This document shows positions 31,301-38,970 of a stretch of 64,000 bases of DNA, piece after piece. Below the pieces are notes generated by a model that was given only the letters and a program-made list of their open reading frames with translations, ran no database searches and was not told the DNA's origin. This DNA comes from Curvibacter microcysteis. Lineage in GTDB: Bacteria; Pseudomonadota; Gammaproteobacteria; Burkholderiales; Burkholderiaceae_C. The stretch spans positions 434,001-498,000 of the forward strand of contig NZ_JAQSIO010000002.1 in assembly GCF_028649455.1 (NCBI RefSeq), given 5' to 3'. Numbering within the stretch: position 1 is the stretch's first letter; each line of letters opens with the position of its first letter. Made by a program: the position numbers and the translations under genes.

Positions 31301-34300
31301 CTGGGCCCTGCTGTGGCTGGTGCTGCTGGCGGCCCTGCAGCGCCCCGCGCTGTGGACGGCCGCGCCGCTGTTGGCCTTGTGGGCCTTGGCGCCCGTGCTG
31401 GAGCGCTGGCTGAGCCGTGCGCCGTCTGATTTCACACCAGCTTTGTCGGCCGAGCAGCGTCAGTACCTGGGGCGCTTGGCGCGCCGCACCTGGCATTTCT
31501 TCGAGACCTTTGTCACCCGCGAGCACCACCACCTGCCGCCCGACAACTACCAGGAGCAGCCCCAGGCCGTGCTGGCGCACCGCACTTCGCCCACCAACAT
31601 CGGCCTGTCCCTGCTGGCCAGCCTCGCGGCCTACGACTTTGGCTACCTGGGCCAGGGTGGCTTGATCGAACGCACCCGGCGGACGCTGGACACGCTGGAG
31701 ACCCTGCCGCGCTACCAGGGCCATTTCTACAACTGGTACGACACCCTGAGCCTGGCCCCTTTGGCGCCGCTGTATGTGTCGGCGGTGGACAGCGGCAACC
31801 TGGCCGGGCACCTGCTGACCCTGCGCGCGGGCCTGTTGGGCCTGGCGGCCGACCCGGTGCTCAGCGCGCGCACCCTGGCCGGCCTGGCCGACACCGTGGG
31901 CTTGCTGCAAGCGCAGGGGCTGGCCTTGAGCTCGCTGCCCTTGCACCAGGCCTGGCAAGCCTTGCAAGCGCAAATGCAGGCCGCCACGGACGCCGCCCCG
32001 GCGCTGCCCTCGGAACTGTGGCTGTGCCTGGGCCGGCTGGAGCAGGGGGCCCGCCAACTGGCGCAGTTGGCCGAGGCAGAGACCCCCCGCCCGGTGGCGG
32101 AGGGCGCCCCGCTGGCAGCCACCGAGTTCGGCCATTGGGCCGCCGTGCTGGCCGAGCAGGCCGGCGCCCTGCAAGCCGAGCTGCTGCACTGCCTGCCCTG
32201 GGTCGCCTGGCCCGAGGCCAGCGTACCGCAGCGCCTGCTGCCCATGCCCACGGGCCTGCAGTTGGCGGGCTGGGACGCGCTGTTCCCGCCGGAGCGCCCC
32301 CGTGACCTGCTGGCGCCCCCACCCCCTGCCGCGACAACGCCCTTCAGTGGGCTGTCCGCCCTGGTCGCCCTGGCCAGTCAGCGCGCCCGCACGCGCCAAG
32401 CCGAGTGCCTGGCCCTGGCCGCCCGCGTGCAGGCGCTGGCCGACATGCATTGGGCCTTTCTGGACCACCCGGCGCGCCACCTGCTGGCCATTGGCTACAA
32501 CGTCGACCAGCGCCGGCTCGATGAGAGCAGCTACGACCTGCTGGCCTCCGAAGCACGCCTGGCCACCTTCATCGCCGTGGCCCAGGGCCGCTTGCCGCAG
32601 GAGAACTGGTTTGCCCTGGGCCGACTGCTGACTTCGGCGGGCGGCCCGCCCATCCTGCTGTCCTGGAGCGGCTCGATGTTCGAGTACCTGATGCCCCAAC
32701 TGGTCATGCCGCAGTACGCCAGCTCGCTGTTGGACCAAACCTGCCACTCGGCCGTGCAGCGCCAGATCGATTACGGCCAGCGGCGCGGCGTGCCCTGGGG
32801 CATTTCAGAGTCGGGCTACAACGCGGTGGACGTGGCCCTCAACTACCAATACCGCGCCTTCGGCGTGCCCGGCACCGGCCTGAAGCGTGGCCTGGGCGAG
32901 GACTTGGTCATCGCGCCCTACGCCAGCGCGCTGGCCTTGATGGTGATGCCAGTCGCCGCCTGCCAAAACCTGCAGCGCCTGGAGGCCGACGGCCTGGGCA
33001 CGCGCTACGGCCTGTACGAAGCCGTGGACTACACCGCCAGCCGCCTGCCGCGCGGCAAAAAGAGTGTCACGGTGCAATCCTTCATGGCCCACCACCAGGG
33101 CATGAGCCTGCTGGCGCTGGACCATGCCTTGCTGAACCAGCCCATGCAGCAGCGCTTTTTGGCCGACCCGGTGCTGCGCGCCGCCGTGCTGCTGCTGCAC
33201 GAGCGCATCCCCAACCCCACGCGGCTTCAGCACGAAAAGGCCGGGCCCCTGGAGTTGCGCGCCCTGTCGGTGGGGCCGGAGATGCCGCTGCGCATCATCA
33301 CCCAGCCCGACACGCAGGCGCCCCAGGTGCAGCTGCTGTCCAATGGCCGCTACCACGTCATGCTCACCCATTCCGGCGCAGGCTACAGCCGCTGGAAGGA
33401 CCTGGCCGTCACGCGCTGGCGCGAAGACCCGACGCGCGACCCCTGGGGGCAGTTCTGTTACCTGCGCGACGTGGCCTCGCAGCAGTTCTGGTCCGTGGGG
33501 CACCTGCCCACGCGGCGTGACACGGCCAATTACCAGGCCATTTTTTCGGCGGGGCGGGCCGAGTTCCGGCGCCGCGACGAGGGCTACGACACCCATGCCG
33601 AAATCGCGGTCTCACCCGAGGACGACATCGAGCTGCGCCGCCTGCACATCACCAACACCGCGCGCGTGCGCCGCGTGCTGGAGGTGACCAGCTACGCCGA
33701 GGTGGTGCTGGCCCCGGCCGGGGCGGACAACCTGCACCCGGCCTTCAGCAAGCTGTTTGTGCAGACCGAGATCGTGGCCGACAAGCAGGCCTTGCTGTGC
33801 CAGCGCCGCCCGCGCACGGACAGCGAGCCGGTGGTGTTCTTGCTGCACCTCATGGCCGTGCACGGGGGCTCGGGCAGCGAGGTGTCTTTTGAGACCGACC
33901 GCAGCCGCTTCATTGGCCGCACCCGGGACCTGGCCGCGCCGCTGGCAATGACCGACACCGTGCAGCTGTCGGGTACCCAGGGTGCGGTGCTGGACCCCAT
34001 CGTGGCGATTCGACACCGCATCACCCTGGAGCCGCAGCAAAGCGTCACCCTGGACATGGTCACCGGCGTGGCCGAGCGCCGCGAACAGGCCCTGGCCCTG
34101 ATCGACAAATACCGCGACAAACACCTGGCCGACCGGGTCTTCGACCTGGCCTGGACGCACAACTGGGTGACCTTGCAGCAGATCAATGCCAGCGAGACCG
34201 ACGCCCAGTTGTACGGCCGCCTGGCGGGCCCGGTGCTGTACGCCCAGCCCGCTTTGCGCGCACCGGCCGCGGTGCTGCAGCGCAACCGGCGGGGCCAGTC

Positions 34301-37208
34301 GGGGCTTTGGAGCTATGCCATCTCGGGCGACCTGCCCATCGTGCTGGTGCAAATTGGCGACGTGGCCCACATCGAGCTGGTGCGCCAGATGGTGCAGGCC
34401 CATGCGTACTGGCGGCTCAAGGGCTTGTCGGTGGACCTGGTGATCTGGAACGAGGACCACGCCGGCTACCGCCAACAACTGCAGGAACAAATCCTGGGCC
34501 TGATCGCCTCGGGCGTGGAAGCCAACCTGGCCGAGAAGCCAGGCGGCATTTTTGTGCGCTTGGCCGAGCAGATTCCGGTCGAGGACCGCCACCTGTTCCT
34601 GAGCGTGGCGCGGGTGGTCCTGTCCGACGCCCAGGGCTCGCTGAGCCAGCAGGTCCAGCCCCCCAGTTTTCAAGACCAGCGCCGGGCCACGGGCTCGCGC
34701 TTGCTGGCCCACAGCCCGGCGCCAGGGCGCTATCCGGCGTCCAGCGTGGCGCCGGTGAAGGGGCTCTTGTTTGGCAATGGCCTGGGCGGCTTCGCCCCGG
34801 ATGGGCGGGCGTACGTGATTCAAGTCAGCGGCGCGCAGGTCACGCCAGCGCCCTGGGTCAATGTGCTGGCCAATGCCCAGTTTGGCACCGTGCTGTCGGA
34901 AAGCGGCAGTGCCTACACCTGGTTCCAGAACGCGCATGAGTTCCGCCTGAGCCCCTGGGGCAACGACCCCGTCAGCGATGGCGGCGGCGAGGCCCTGTAC
35001 CTGCGCGACGAAGACAGCGGCTGCTACTGGTCCCCCACACCGTTGCCCTGCGGTGGGCCGGGCCTCAGCGTGGTGCGCCACGGCTTTGGCACGACCACCT
35101 TCGAGCACGAGGAGCAGGGCGTGCACAGCCTGCTGAGCGTGCACATCGACCCTCAGCACGCGCTCAAGTGCTCGGTGCTCACCGTGCACAACCGCAGCCC
35201 CCAACGCCGGCGCCTGTCGGCCACCGGCTATGTGGAATGGGTGCTGGGCGACCTGCCCGCCAAGACCGGCTTGCATGTGGTCACCGTGCACGACGCGCCC
35301 ACCGGTGCCCTGTGGGCCCACAACGCCTACAGTGCCGACTTTCAACATGTGGCGGCCTTTTTTGATGCGGGGGAGGCCAGCACCCTGGACGGCGTGAGCT
35401 TCACGGGCGACCGCACGGAGTTTTTGGGTCGCCAGGGCTCGTGGCGGCGCCCGGCCGCGATGAGCCGGCTGCGCCTGTCGATGCGGGTGGGCGCCGGCCT
35501 GGACCCCTGCGCTGCGCTGCGCGTGCCTTTTGAGTTGGGACCGGACGAGCAGCGGCAATTCGTGTTCCGCCTCGGCGCGGTCGACCACCAGGCCGCGCTG
35601 GACAGTGGCGAAGCCCGTGTGCCCCCACTGCCGCGCAGCCGCGCCGAGGTAGCGGCTTCCGTGCAATCGGTGCAGGCCTATTGGGCCCGGGCCTTGGGCA
35701 GCGTGCAGGTGCAAACGCCGGACCTGGCCTTGAACCTGCTGCTCAACGGCTGGCTGCTGTACCAAACCCTGTCGTGCCGCTTGTGGGCGCGCAGTGGCTT
35801 CTACCAGTCGGGTGGGGCGTTTGGCTTTCGCGACCAATTGCAGGACAGCATGGCCTTCGTCTATGCCGAGCCCGGCTTGGCGCGGGCGCAGTTGCTGTTG
35901 GCGGCGGGCCGCCAGTTCCAGGAGGGCGATGTGCAGCACTGGTGGCACCCGCCCAGTGGGCGTGGCGTGCGCACCCAGTGCTCGGACGACTTTTTGTGGT
36001 TGCCCCAGGCGGTCAGCCACTATGTGTCGGTGACCGGGGACCGCGCGGTGTTGGACGAGGTCCTGCCTTTTTTGACGGCGCGCCCGGTCAACCCGGAGGA
36101 CGACTCCTATTACGACCTGCCCCAGCTCTCGGGCGAGTCGGGCACCCTGTACGAGCACTGCTGCCGGGCCCTGCAGCGCGGCTGGCGCCTGGGCACACAT
36201 GGACTGCCCCTGATGGGCTCGGGCGACTGGAACGACGGCATGAACCTGGTGGGCCTGGGCGGGCGCGGCGAGAGCGTCTGGCTGGCCTTCTTCATGATCG
36301 ACACCTTGAACCGCTTTGCCCTGCTGGCCGCCGACCGGGGTGACGAGGCCTGGCGCGTGCAGTGCCTGACCCAGGCGCACGCCCTGGCGCGCCACGCGGA
36401 GCAAAGCGGCTGGGACGGCGCCTGGTACCGCCGGGCATTCTTTGACGATGGCAGCCCCTTGGGCTCGGCCAGCAACACCGAGTGCCAGATCGACAGCATT
36501 TCGCAAAGCTGGTCGGTGCTCTCCGGTGCGGGCGACCCGCAGCGGGCGCGCCAGGCCATGCAGTCCATGGCGGCGCGGCTGATCAACCACGAGTACGCCT
36601 ACGTGGCCTTGCTGGACCCGCCGTTTGACCACTCGGTGCTCAAGCCGGGCTACATCCAGGGCTACCTGCCCGGTGTGCGTGAAAACGGGGGGCAGTACAC
36701 CCACGCCGCGATCTGGGCGGCCATGGCTTTTGCCCAGTTGGGCGAGGCCACCCAGGCGTGGCAGGTGTTTGACCTGATCAACCCGGTGCGCCATGCCGAC
36801 AGCCCCGAGGCGGTGGCCCGCTACCAGGTCGAGCCCTATGTGATGGCGGCCGATGTGTATGGCGTGGCACCGCATCAGGGGCGGGGTGGCTGGACTTGGT
36901 ACACCGGCTCAGCGGGCTGGATGCTGCGCTTGATTCTGGAGTCCTTGCTGGGCTGGCGCCTGCGCGCAGGCACCCTGAGCCTGGCCCCTTGCCTGCGGCC
37001 GGACTGGGAGGGCTTCAGCCTGAGCTACCGCCATGGCCAGGTGGCGTTGCAGGTGACCGTGCGCCGCGCCCCCGCTGGAGCCGCCAGCCGCCTGGGTCTG
37101 GACGGCGTCTGGTTGAGCGGCCTGAGCGTTGACCTGCCCGAGGATGGGCAAGTCCATGAGCTGGTGCTGGAGTGGGCGCCACCGGTGCCGGTCGTCCCCA
37201 TGGCCTGA
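28353..37208 (+). CDS. ndvB: Cyclic beta-1,2-glucan synthase
   Basis: This 2951-aa inner-membrane enzyme makes cyclic beta-1,2-glucan from UDP-glucose by self-glucosylation, elongation, cyclisation and chain-length control. It is close to the usual 2830-2870 aa. An N-terminal region (about 1-420) precedes two helices (about 430-490). The GT84 domain follows, with D653/D655 (DTDT) and the RRQRWIRGDW motif (W802), then further helices (about 850-1020). Next is the glycoamylase-like domain (ISESGYNAVDVALNYQYRAFG, about 1480-1500). Two carbohydrate-binding/GH94 halves end with GDWNDG (D2625, D2628) of the phosphorylase-like chain-length-control domain. Periplasmic cyclic glucans serve in osmoadaptation and host interaction. 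The ATG at 28353 has no strong ribosome site; an earlier start is possible. Confidence 0.95.
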   Translation: MIPEPSLFLSLRTRLWGRWAARRSAFAAAQAQAAFEPPLQAELFNGEQMERHGHTLALRHQAILQAGPDRLLARLSDNEQVLRDTYAALRHSVTARRPVVPAGEWLLDNFYLIEDQIRTARLHFSKGYSRALPLLADGPSKGYPRVYDIALEAISHGDGRLDLDSLHRLMQAYQSVDLLRLGELWAIPIMLRLAMIENLRRVGARIAQGMAERTRAALWADQMSAVAQSDPKGLILVVADMARSDPPLANAFVAELVRRLRGQGAPLTMPLSWIEQRLAEAGLSTEEVVQAETQHQAASQLSISNSIASLRVLDATDWREFVEAMSAVEHKLREDPGGVYGRMDFATRDRYRHAVERLAREAGRPEIELARQAVQLACQAHQQALLLGPPGPGHAAPDPRLAHVGHYLIGLGRPALQPVPRGLARALQPFKRRPLGLYLGAVTLLTAAMVAHMLVGTALAQGAWWWALLSLLLLSLGCSQLALSIVNWMLTLWATPQRLPRMDGAQGLPESARTLVVVPALLSTPESADRLVDALELRFLGNQDPQLFYGLLTDFVDAPEAEQPGDAATLARLRRSLEALNQRYGTATQQPFYGFHRPRLWNPREGCWMGLERKRGKLAALNQLLLTGASEPFAWRLGDLQALRQVRYVITLDTDTLLPRDSARRLVCTLAHPLNQAVYDPQAQRVTQGYAILQPRMAATLPSTNRSRYARLFGGDQGVDPYTGAASDVYQDVFKEGSYIGKGIYDLAVFEQALAGRFPDDRILSHDLLEGCYARAGLVSDVILYEDTPALYASDVQRRQRWIRGDWQIAAWLLPRVPMEGGRRGRNPLSRLSQWKLLDNLRRSLVAPALLGLLALGWLALPQAWGWTLGVLGILFFPALAAAAVQAARKPGESLPGQHARLMAETLGRKLWQGLFTLACLPIEAAYSLDAVLRTLWRLRWSHRHLLVWQASGEVASPANPANPAHPAWAVWRERLAWWPAPAWALLWLVLLAALQRPALWTAAPLLALWALAPVLERWLSRAPSDFTPALSAEQRQYLGRLARRTWHFFETFVTREHHHLPPDNYQEQPQAVLAHRTSPTNIGLSLLASLAAYDFGYLGQGGLIERTRRTLDTLETLPRYQGHFYNWYDTLSLAPLAPLYVSAVDSGNLAGHLLTLRAGLLGLAADPVLSARTLAGLADTVGLLQAQGLALSSLPLHQAWQALQAQMQAATDAAPALPSELWLCLGRLEQGARQLAQLAEAETPRPVAEGAPLAATEFGHWAAVLAEQAGALQAELLHCLPWVAWPEASVPQRLLPMPTGLQLAGWDALFPPERPRDLLAPPPPAATTPFSGLSALVALASQRARTRQAECLALAARVQALADMHWAFLDHPARHLLAIGYNVDQRRLDESSYDLLASEARLATFIAVAQGRLPQENWFALGRLLTSAGGPPILLSWSGSMFEYLMPQLVMPQYASSLLDQTCHSAVQRQIDYGQRRGVPWGISESGYNAVDVALNYQYRAFGVPGTGLKRGLGEDLVIAPYASALALMVMPVAACQNLQRLEADGLGTRYGLYEAVDYTASRLPRGKKSVTVQSFMAHHQGMSLLALDHALLNQPMQQRFLADPVLRAAVLLLHERIPNPTRLQHEKAGPLELRALSVGPEMPLRIITQPDTQAPQVQLLSNGRYHVMLTHSGAGYSRWKDLAVTRWREDPTRDPWGQFCYLRDVASQQFWSVGHLPTRRDTANYQAIFSAGRAEFRRRDEGYDTHAEIAVSPEDDIELRRLHITNTARVRRVLEVTSYAEVVLAPAGADNLHPAFSKLFVQTEIVADKQALLCQRRPRTDSEPVVFLLHLMAVHGGSGSEVSFETDRSRFIGRTRDLAAPLAMTDTVQLSGTQGAVLDPIVAIRHRITLEPQQSVTLDMVTGVAERREQALALIDKYRDKHLADRVFDLAWTHNWVTLQQINASETDAQLYGRLAGPVLYAQPALRAPAAVLQRNRRGQSGLWSYAISGDLPIVLVQIGDVAHIELVRQMVQAHAYWRLKGLSVDLVIWNEDHAGYRQQLQEQILGLIASGVEANLAEKPGGIFVRLAEQIPVEDRHLFLSVARVVLSDAQGSLSQQVQPPSFQDQRRATGSRLLAHSPAPGRYPASSVAPVKGLLFGNGLGGFAPDGRAYVIQVSGAQVTPAPWVNVLANAQFGTVLSESGSAYTWFQNAHEFRLSPWGNDPVSDGGGEALYLRDEDSGCYWSPTPLPCGGPGLSVVRHGFGTTTFEHEEQGVHSLLSVHIDPQHALKCSVLTVHNRSPQRRRLSATGYVEWVLGDLPAKTGLHVVTVHDAPTGALWAHNAYSADFQHVAAFFDAGEASTLDGVSFTGDRTEFLGRQGSWRRPAAMSRLRLSMRVGAGLDPCAALRVPFELGPDEQRQFVFRLGAVDHQAALDSGEARVPPLPRSRAEVAASVQSVQAYWARALGSVQVQTPDLALNLLLNGWLLYQTLSCRLWARSGFYQSGGAFGFRDQLQDSMAFVYAEPGLARAQLLLAAGRQFQEGDVQHWWHPPSGRGVRTQCSDDFLWLPQAVSHYVSVTGDRAVLDEVLPFLTARPVNPEDDSYYDLPQLSGESGTLYEHCCRALQRGWRLGTHGLPLMGSGDWNDGMNLVGLGGRGESVWLAFFMIDTLNRFALLAADRGDEAWRVQCLTQAHALARHAEQSGWDGAWYRRAFFDDGSPLGSASNTECQIDSISQSWSVLSGAGDPQRARQAMQSMAARLINHEYAYVALLDPPFDHSVLKPGYIQGYLPGVRENGGQYTHAAIWAAMAFAQLGEATQAWQVFDLINPVRHADSPEAVARYQVEPYVMAADVYGVAPHQGRGGWTWYTGSAGWMLRLILESLLGWRLRAGTLSLAPCLRPDWEGFSLSYRHGQVALQVTVRRAPAGAASRLGLDGVWLSGLSVDLPEDGQVHELVLEWAPPVPVVPMA

Positions 37209-37250
37209 GCGACTGGCGGGCCTCTCCAGCGCCAGCTGGTTCAGCGGGCC

Positions 37251-37436
37251 TCAGAGGGGGCCGAGCCAGCAACCCAGGTAGCGCAGGTAGCGGGTTTCGC
37301 AATGGGGGCAGTCGAGGTGGCGGCTCAGGGGCAGCCAGCGCATCCAGCTGCGGCGGCGGATGCGTTCCACCGGGTGTTGGCAGTGGGGGCAGCGCAGGGC
37401 GGTGCTGCTGGGGTTGCGGGAGCTCAGAGTGCTCAT
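37251..37436 (-). CDS. Small zinc-ribbon protein
   Basis: This 61-aa protein has two CPHC pairs, CPHCQHP (about 16-22) and CPHCETRY (about 43-50). They are joined by a basic segment (RIRRRSWMRWLPLSRHLD) and form a likely zinc ribbon. The start is the ATG at 37436. It converges with the glucan synthase gene (42-nt gap). Its function is unknown; it is the second such peptide in the window, after 20369-20611. Confidence 0.65.
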   Translation of the reverse strand: MSTLSSRNPSSTALRCPHCQHPVERIRRRSWMRWLPLSRHLDCPHCETRYLRYLGCWLGPL

Positions 37437-37762
37437 GGTTCACCATTTCGGCAGAGGACAACAAAAGGCGCCGGCCCAGGGCGGCGGCGGAGGTCGGGAC
37501 CCCAGCGGCGGGGTGACCGGCCGGTGGGGCGCTCTTTTGTCTCTGAGGTGTTTTTTTGGCGGGGCTTGAGCGCCCCCATGATGCGCTTGTTTGTCTTGGC
37601 GTTGTGTGTGTTGGCGCACACAGGGGGGCGCCAAGGGGGTGGCAAGATCGGGTTTTCCACCACCGTTGGTTTGATTTAATCGACCGTCAGGCCCCTGTCC
37701 CTGCGGCAAAATGGGGCCAGCGCCACCGGCCTTCGGGGCTCACCACCAGCAGAAAGCCCTCT
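37437..37762. other. 326-nt intergenic region
   Basis: This is the region between the zinc-ribbon gene and the response regulator. I see one inverted repeat, TTGGCGC (37611-37617) with GCGCCAA (37628-37634), spacer 10 nt. An AT-rich patch follows (TTGGTTTGATTTAATCG, 37667-37683) that could hold the regulator's promoter. I see no convincing gene. Confidence 0.4.
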
Positions 37763-38137
37763 GTGTCCAAACTTGTTTTGACCGTCGATGACCACGAAGA
37801 CATTCGCAAGCTCATCCGCCTCACGCTGGAGTTTCAGGACTACGACGTCATCGAGGCCTGCAATGGCGAGGAGGGCCTGGCTCTGGCCCGGATGCGCCGA
37901 CCGGACCTGGTCTTGCTCGACGTGCTCATGCCCGGCATGAGCGGCCTGGAAGTGAGCCGGGCCATGGCGGAAGACCCCGAGTTGAGCAGCATCCCGGTGG
38001 TCATGTTGTCGGCGCTGGAGCAGAACACCGACGTCAGTGCCGGCTACGCCGCGGGGGCCCGCGCCTACCTGGGCAAGCCCTTCAGCCCGTCGGATTTGGT
38101 CGATGTGATCGAGTGCCTGATCGGCGATCAGGACTGA
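37763..38137 (+). CDS. Single-domain response regulator (CheY-like)
   Basis: This 124-aa protein starts at the GTG at 37763 (GTG TCC AAA). It is a lone receiver domain: acidic pocket VDDHEDIRK (D9, D10), phospho-acceptor Asp in LVLLDVLMPG (about residue 53), Ser in VVMLSALE and Lys in LGKPFSP. There is no output domain, so it works by protein contact or as a phosphate relay. It is not beside a histidine kinase, so its partner is encoded elsewhere. Confidence 0.88.
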   Translation: MSKLVLTVDDHEDIRKLIRLTLEFQDYDVIEACNGEEGLALARMRRPDLVLLDVLMPGMSGLEVSRAMAEDPELSSIPVVMLSALEQNTDVSAGYAAGARAYLGKPFSPSDLVDVIECLIGDQD

Positions 38138-38179
38138 CCGCCCTGCCGGCCCTGGCCGGGCGGGGGCGCTCTCGAGGTT

Positions 38180-38608
38180 TTATTGGCGGCAGCGCAGTTG
38201 GCGCAAGGCGGCCTCACGCACCAGGTAGTCGCCAGGCAAGGCCCATTTGTCCGGGTTGGCGCGGACGTGGTCCACCACGAGGTCGTAGATCTGGGCCGAT
38301 TCAAATTGGGGCGGCAGGCACAAGATGTCGCGCGCGGCCAGGGTGGCGTCCCAGACGCCCATCACATAACCCATGAACATCTGCACGTCGCGGCTGTCTT
38401 TGCTGCTTTGCAAGCCTTGGCGACGGCGCTCGAAGGCCTCGCCCCAGCGATGGAGCTCATGCCCGTCAATGAACTGAGCTCGGGCCTGGGGCGTGCTCAG
38501 GCTGGCCGCCAGGCAGCAGGCCATGGCCCAGCGGGACCAGGGCGATGGACCCCGGCCAGGTCGGAAGGGGGCACGGGGGGCCGGGGCAAGCGCAGTGGGT
38601 GCGGCCAT
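38180..38608 (-). CDS. Rap1a/Tai-domain secreted protein
   Basis: This 142-aa protein starts at the ATG at 38608; the frame upstream runs across a terminator and is not coding. The signal peptide ends ARA-QFI. The mature part has the Rap1a/Tai pattern: FIDGHELHRWGEAF, FMGYVMGVWDATL, CLPP, QIYDLVVDHVRANPDKW, LVREAALRQLRC. Rap1a proteins neutralise T6SS amidase effectors, but many chromosomal Tai-domain proteins stand alone with no effector, as here. Confidence 0.75.
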   Translation of the reverse strand: MAAPTALAPAPRAPFRPGRGPSPWSRWAMACCLAASLSTPQARAQFIDGHELHRWGEAFERRRQGLQSSKDSRDVQMFMGYVMGVWDATLAARDILCLPPQFESAQIYDLVVDHVRANPDKWALPGDYLVREAALRQLRCRQ

Positions 38609-38756
38609 GGGTGGGCAATCCAAGAAGTGGGCGGGGCGGTCGAAAAAGGGCTGACCCGCATTTTCTGGCAAATTGCCGTCCGTCAGAGAGGGCTGCGAAA
38701 AATCACATTCCTGCGCGCCGAACGGGCTGCCCCGGGACTGCGCGTGGCCGGGGCAT

Positions 38757-38782
38757 GAAAAAGCCCGCCAGGGGGCGGGCTT
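38757..38782 (-). terminator. Rho-independent terminator of the 27-aa ORF
   Basis: On the minus strand AAGCCCGCC pairs with GGCGGGCTT (9-bp stem, 38774-38782 with 38761-38769) around a 4-nt loop. TTTTTC follows. It separates the small ORF at 38823-38906 from the Rap1a gene. Confidence 0.8.
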
Positions 38783-38822
38783 GGGGAATTGGGGGGCTGG
38801 GAGGCCTGCAGGGCCGGGAGGA

Positions 38823-38906
38823 TCAGCCTCGGCTGGGGTGGCGCTTGCGGTCGCGCTCGTCATGGGGCCAGGCGGTCAGGGGAGCGGGTTTGAGAAGCTG
38901 AGTCAT
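38823..38906 (-). CDS. 27-aa small basic protein
   Basis: The sequence MTQLLKPAPLTAWPHDERDR continues KRHPSRG. It has a good ribosome site (CTGGAGAA, spacing about 5-6 nt) and is followed 40 nt later by a strong terminator, so it looks like a complete monocistronic unit. The second half is highly charged (Asp/Glu/Arg/Lys/His). No family is recognised. Confidence 0.55.
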   Translation of the reverse strand: MTQLLKPAPLTAWPHDERDRKRHPSRG

Positions 38907-38970
38907 GAAAATTCTCCAGGAATGCACCCACAACGAAGCGCGCAGGCACTTGGATGACAGGGGCAGTGAA

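Noticed and set aside
27099-32747. Very long open frame (about 1880 codons) on the minus strand opposite the GSP17M-like gene and ndvB
   Set aside because: It is the mirror of G/C-third-position codons of the real plus-strand genes. Its translation is His/Gln/Gly/Ala-rich low complexity with no domains.
33612-36875. Open frame of about 1090 codons on the minus strand within ndvB
   Set aside because: Same antisense effect; the plus-strand frame has continuous family motifs.
38609-38863. Longer N-terminus for the Rap1a protein
   Set aside because: The extension would cross the terminator of the upstream small ORF and displace the signal peptide.
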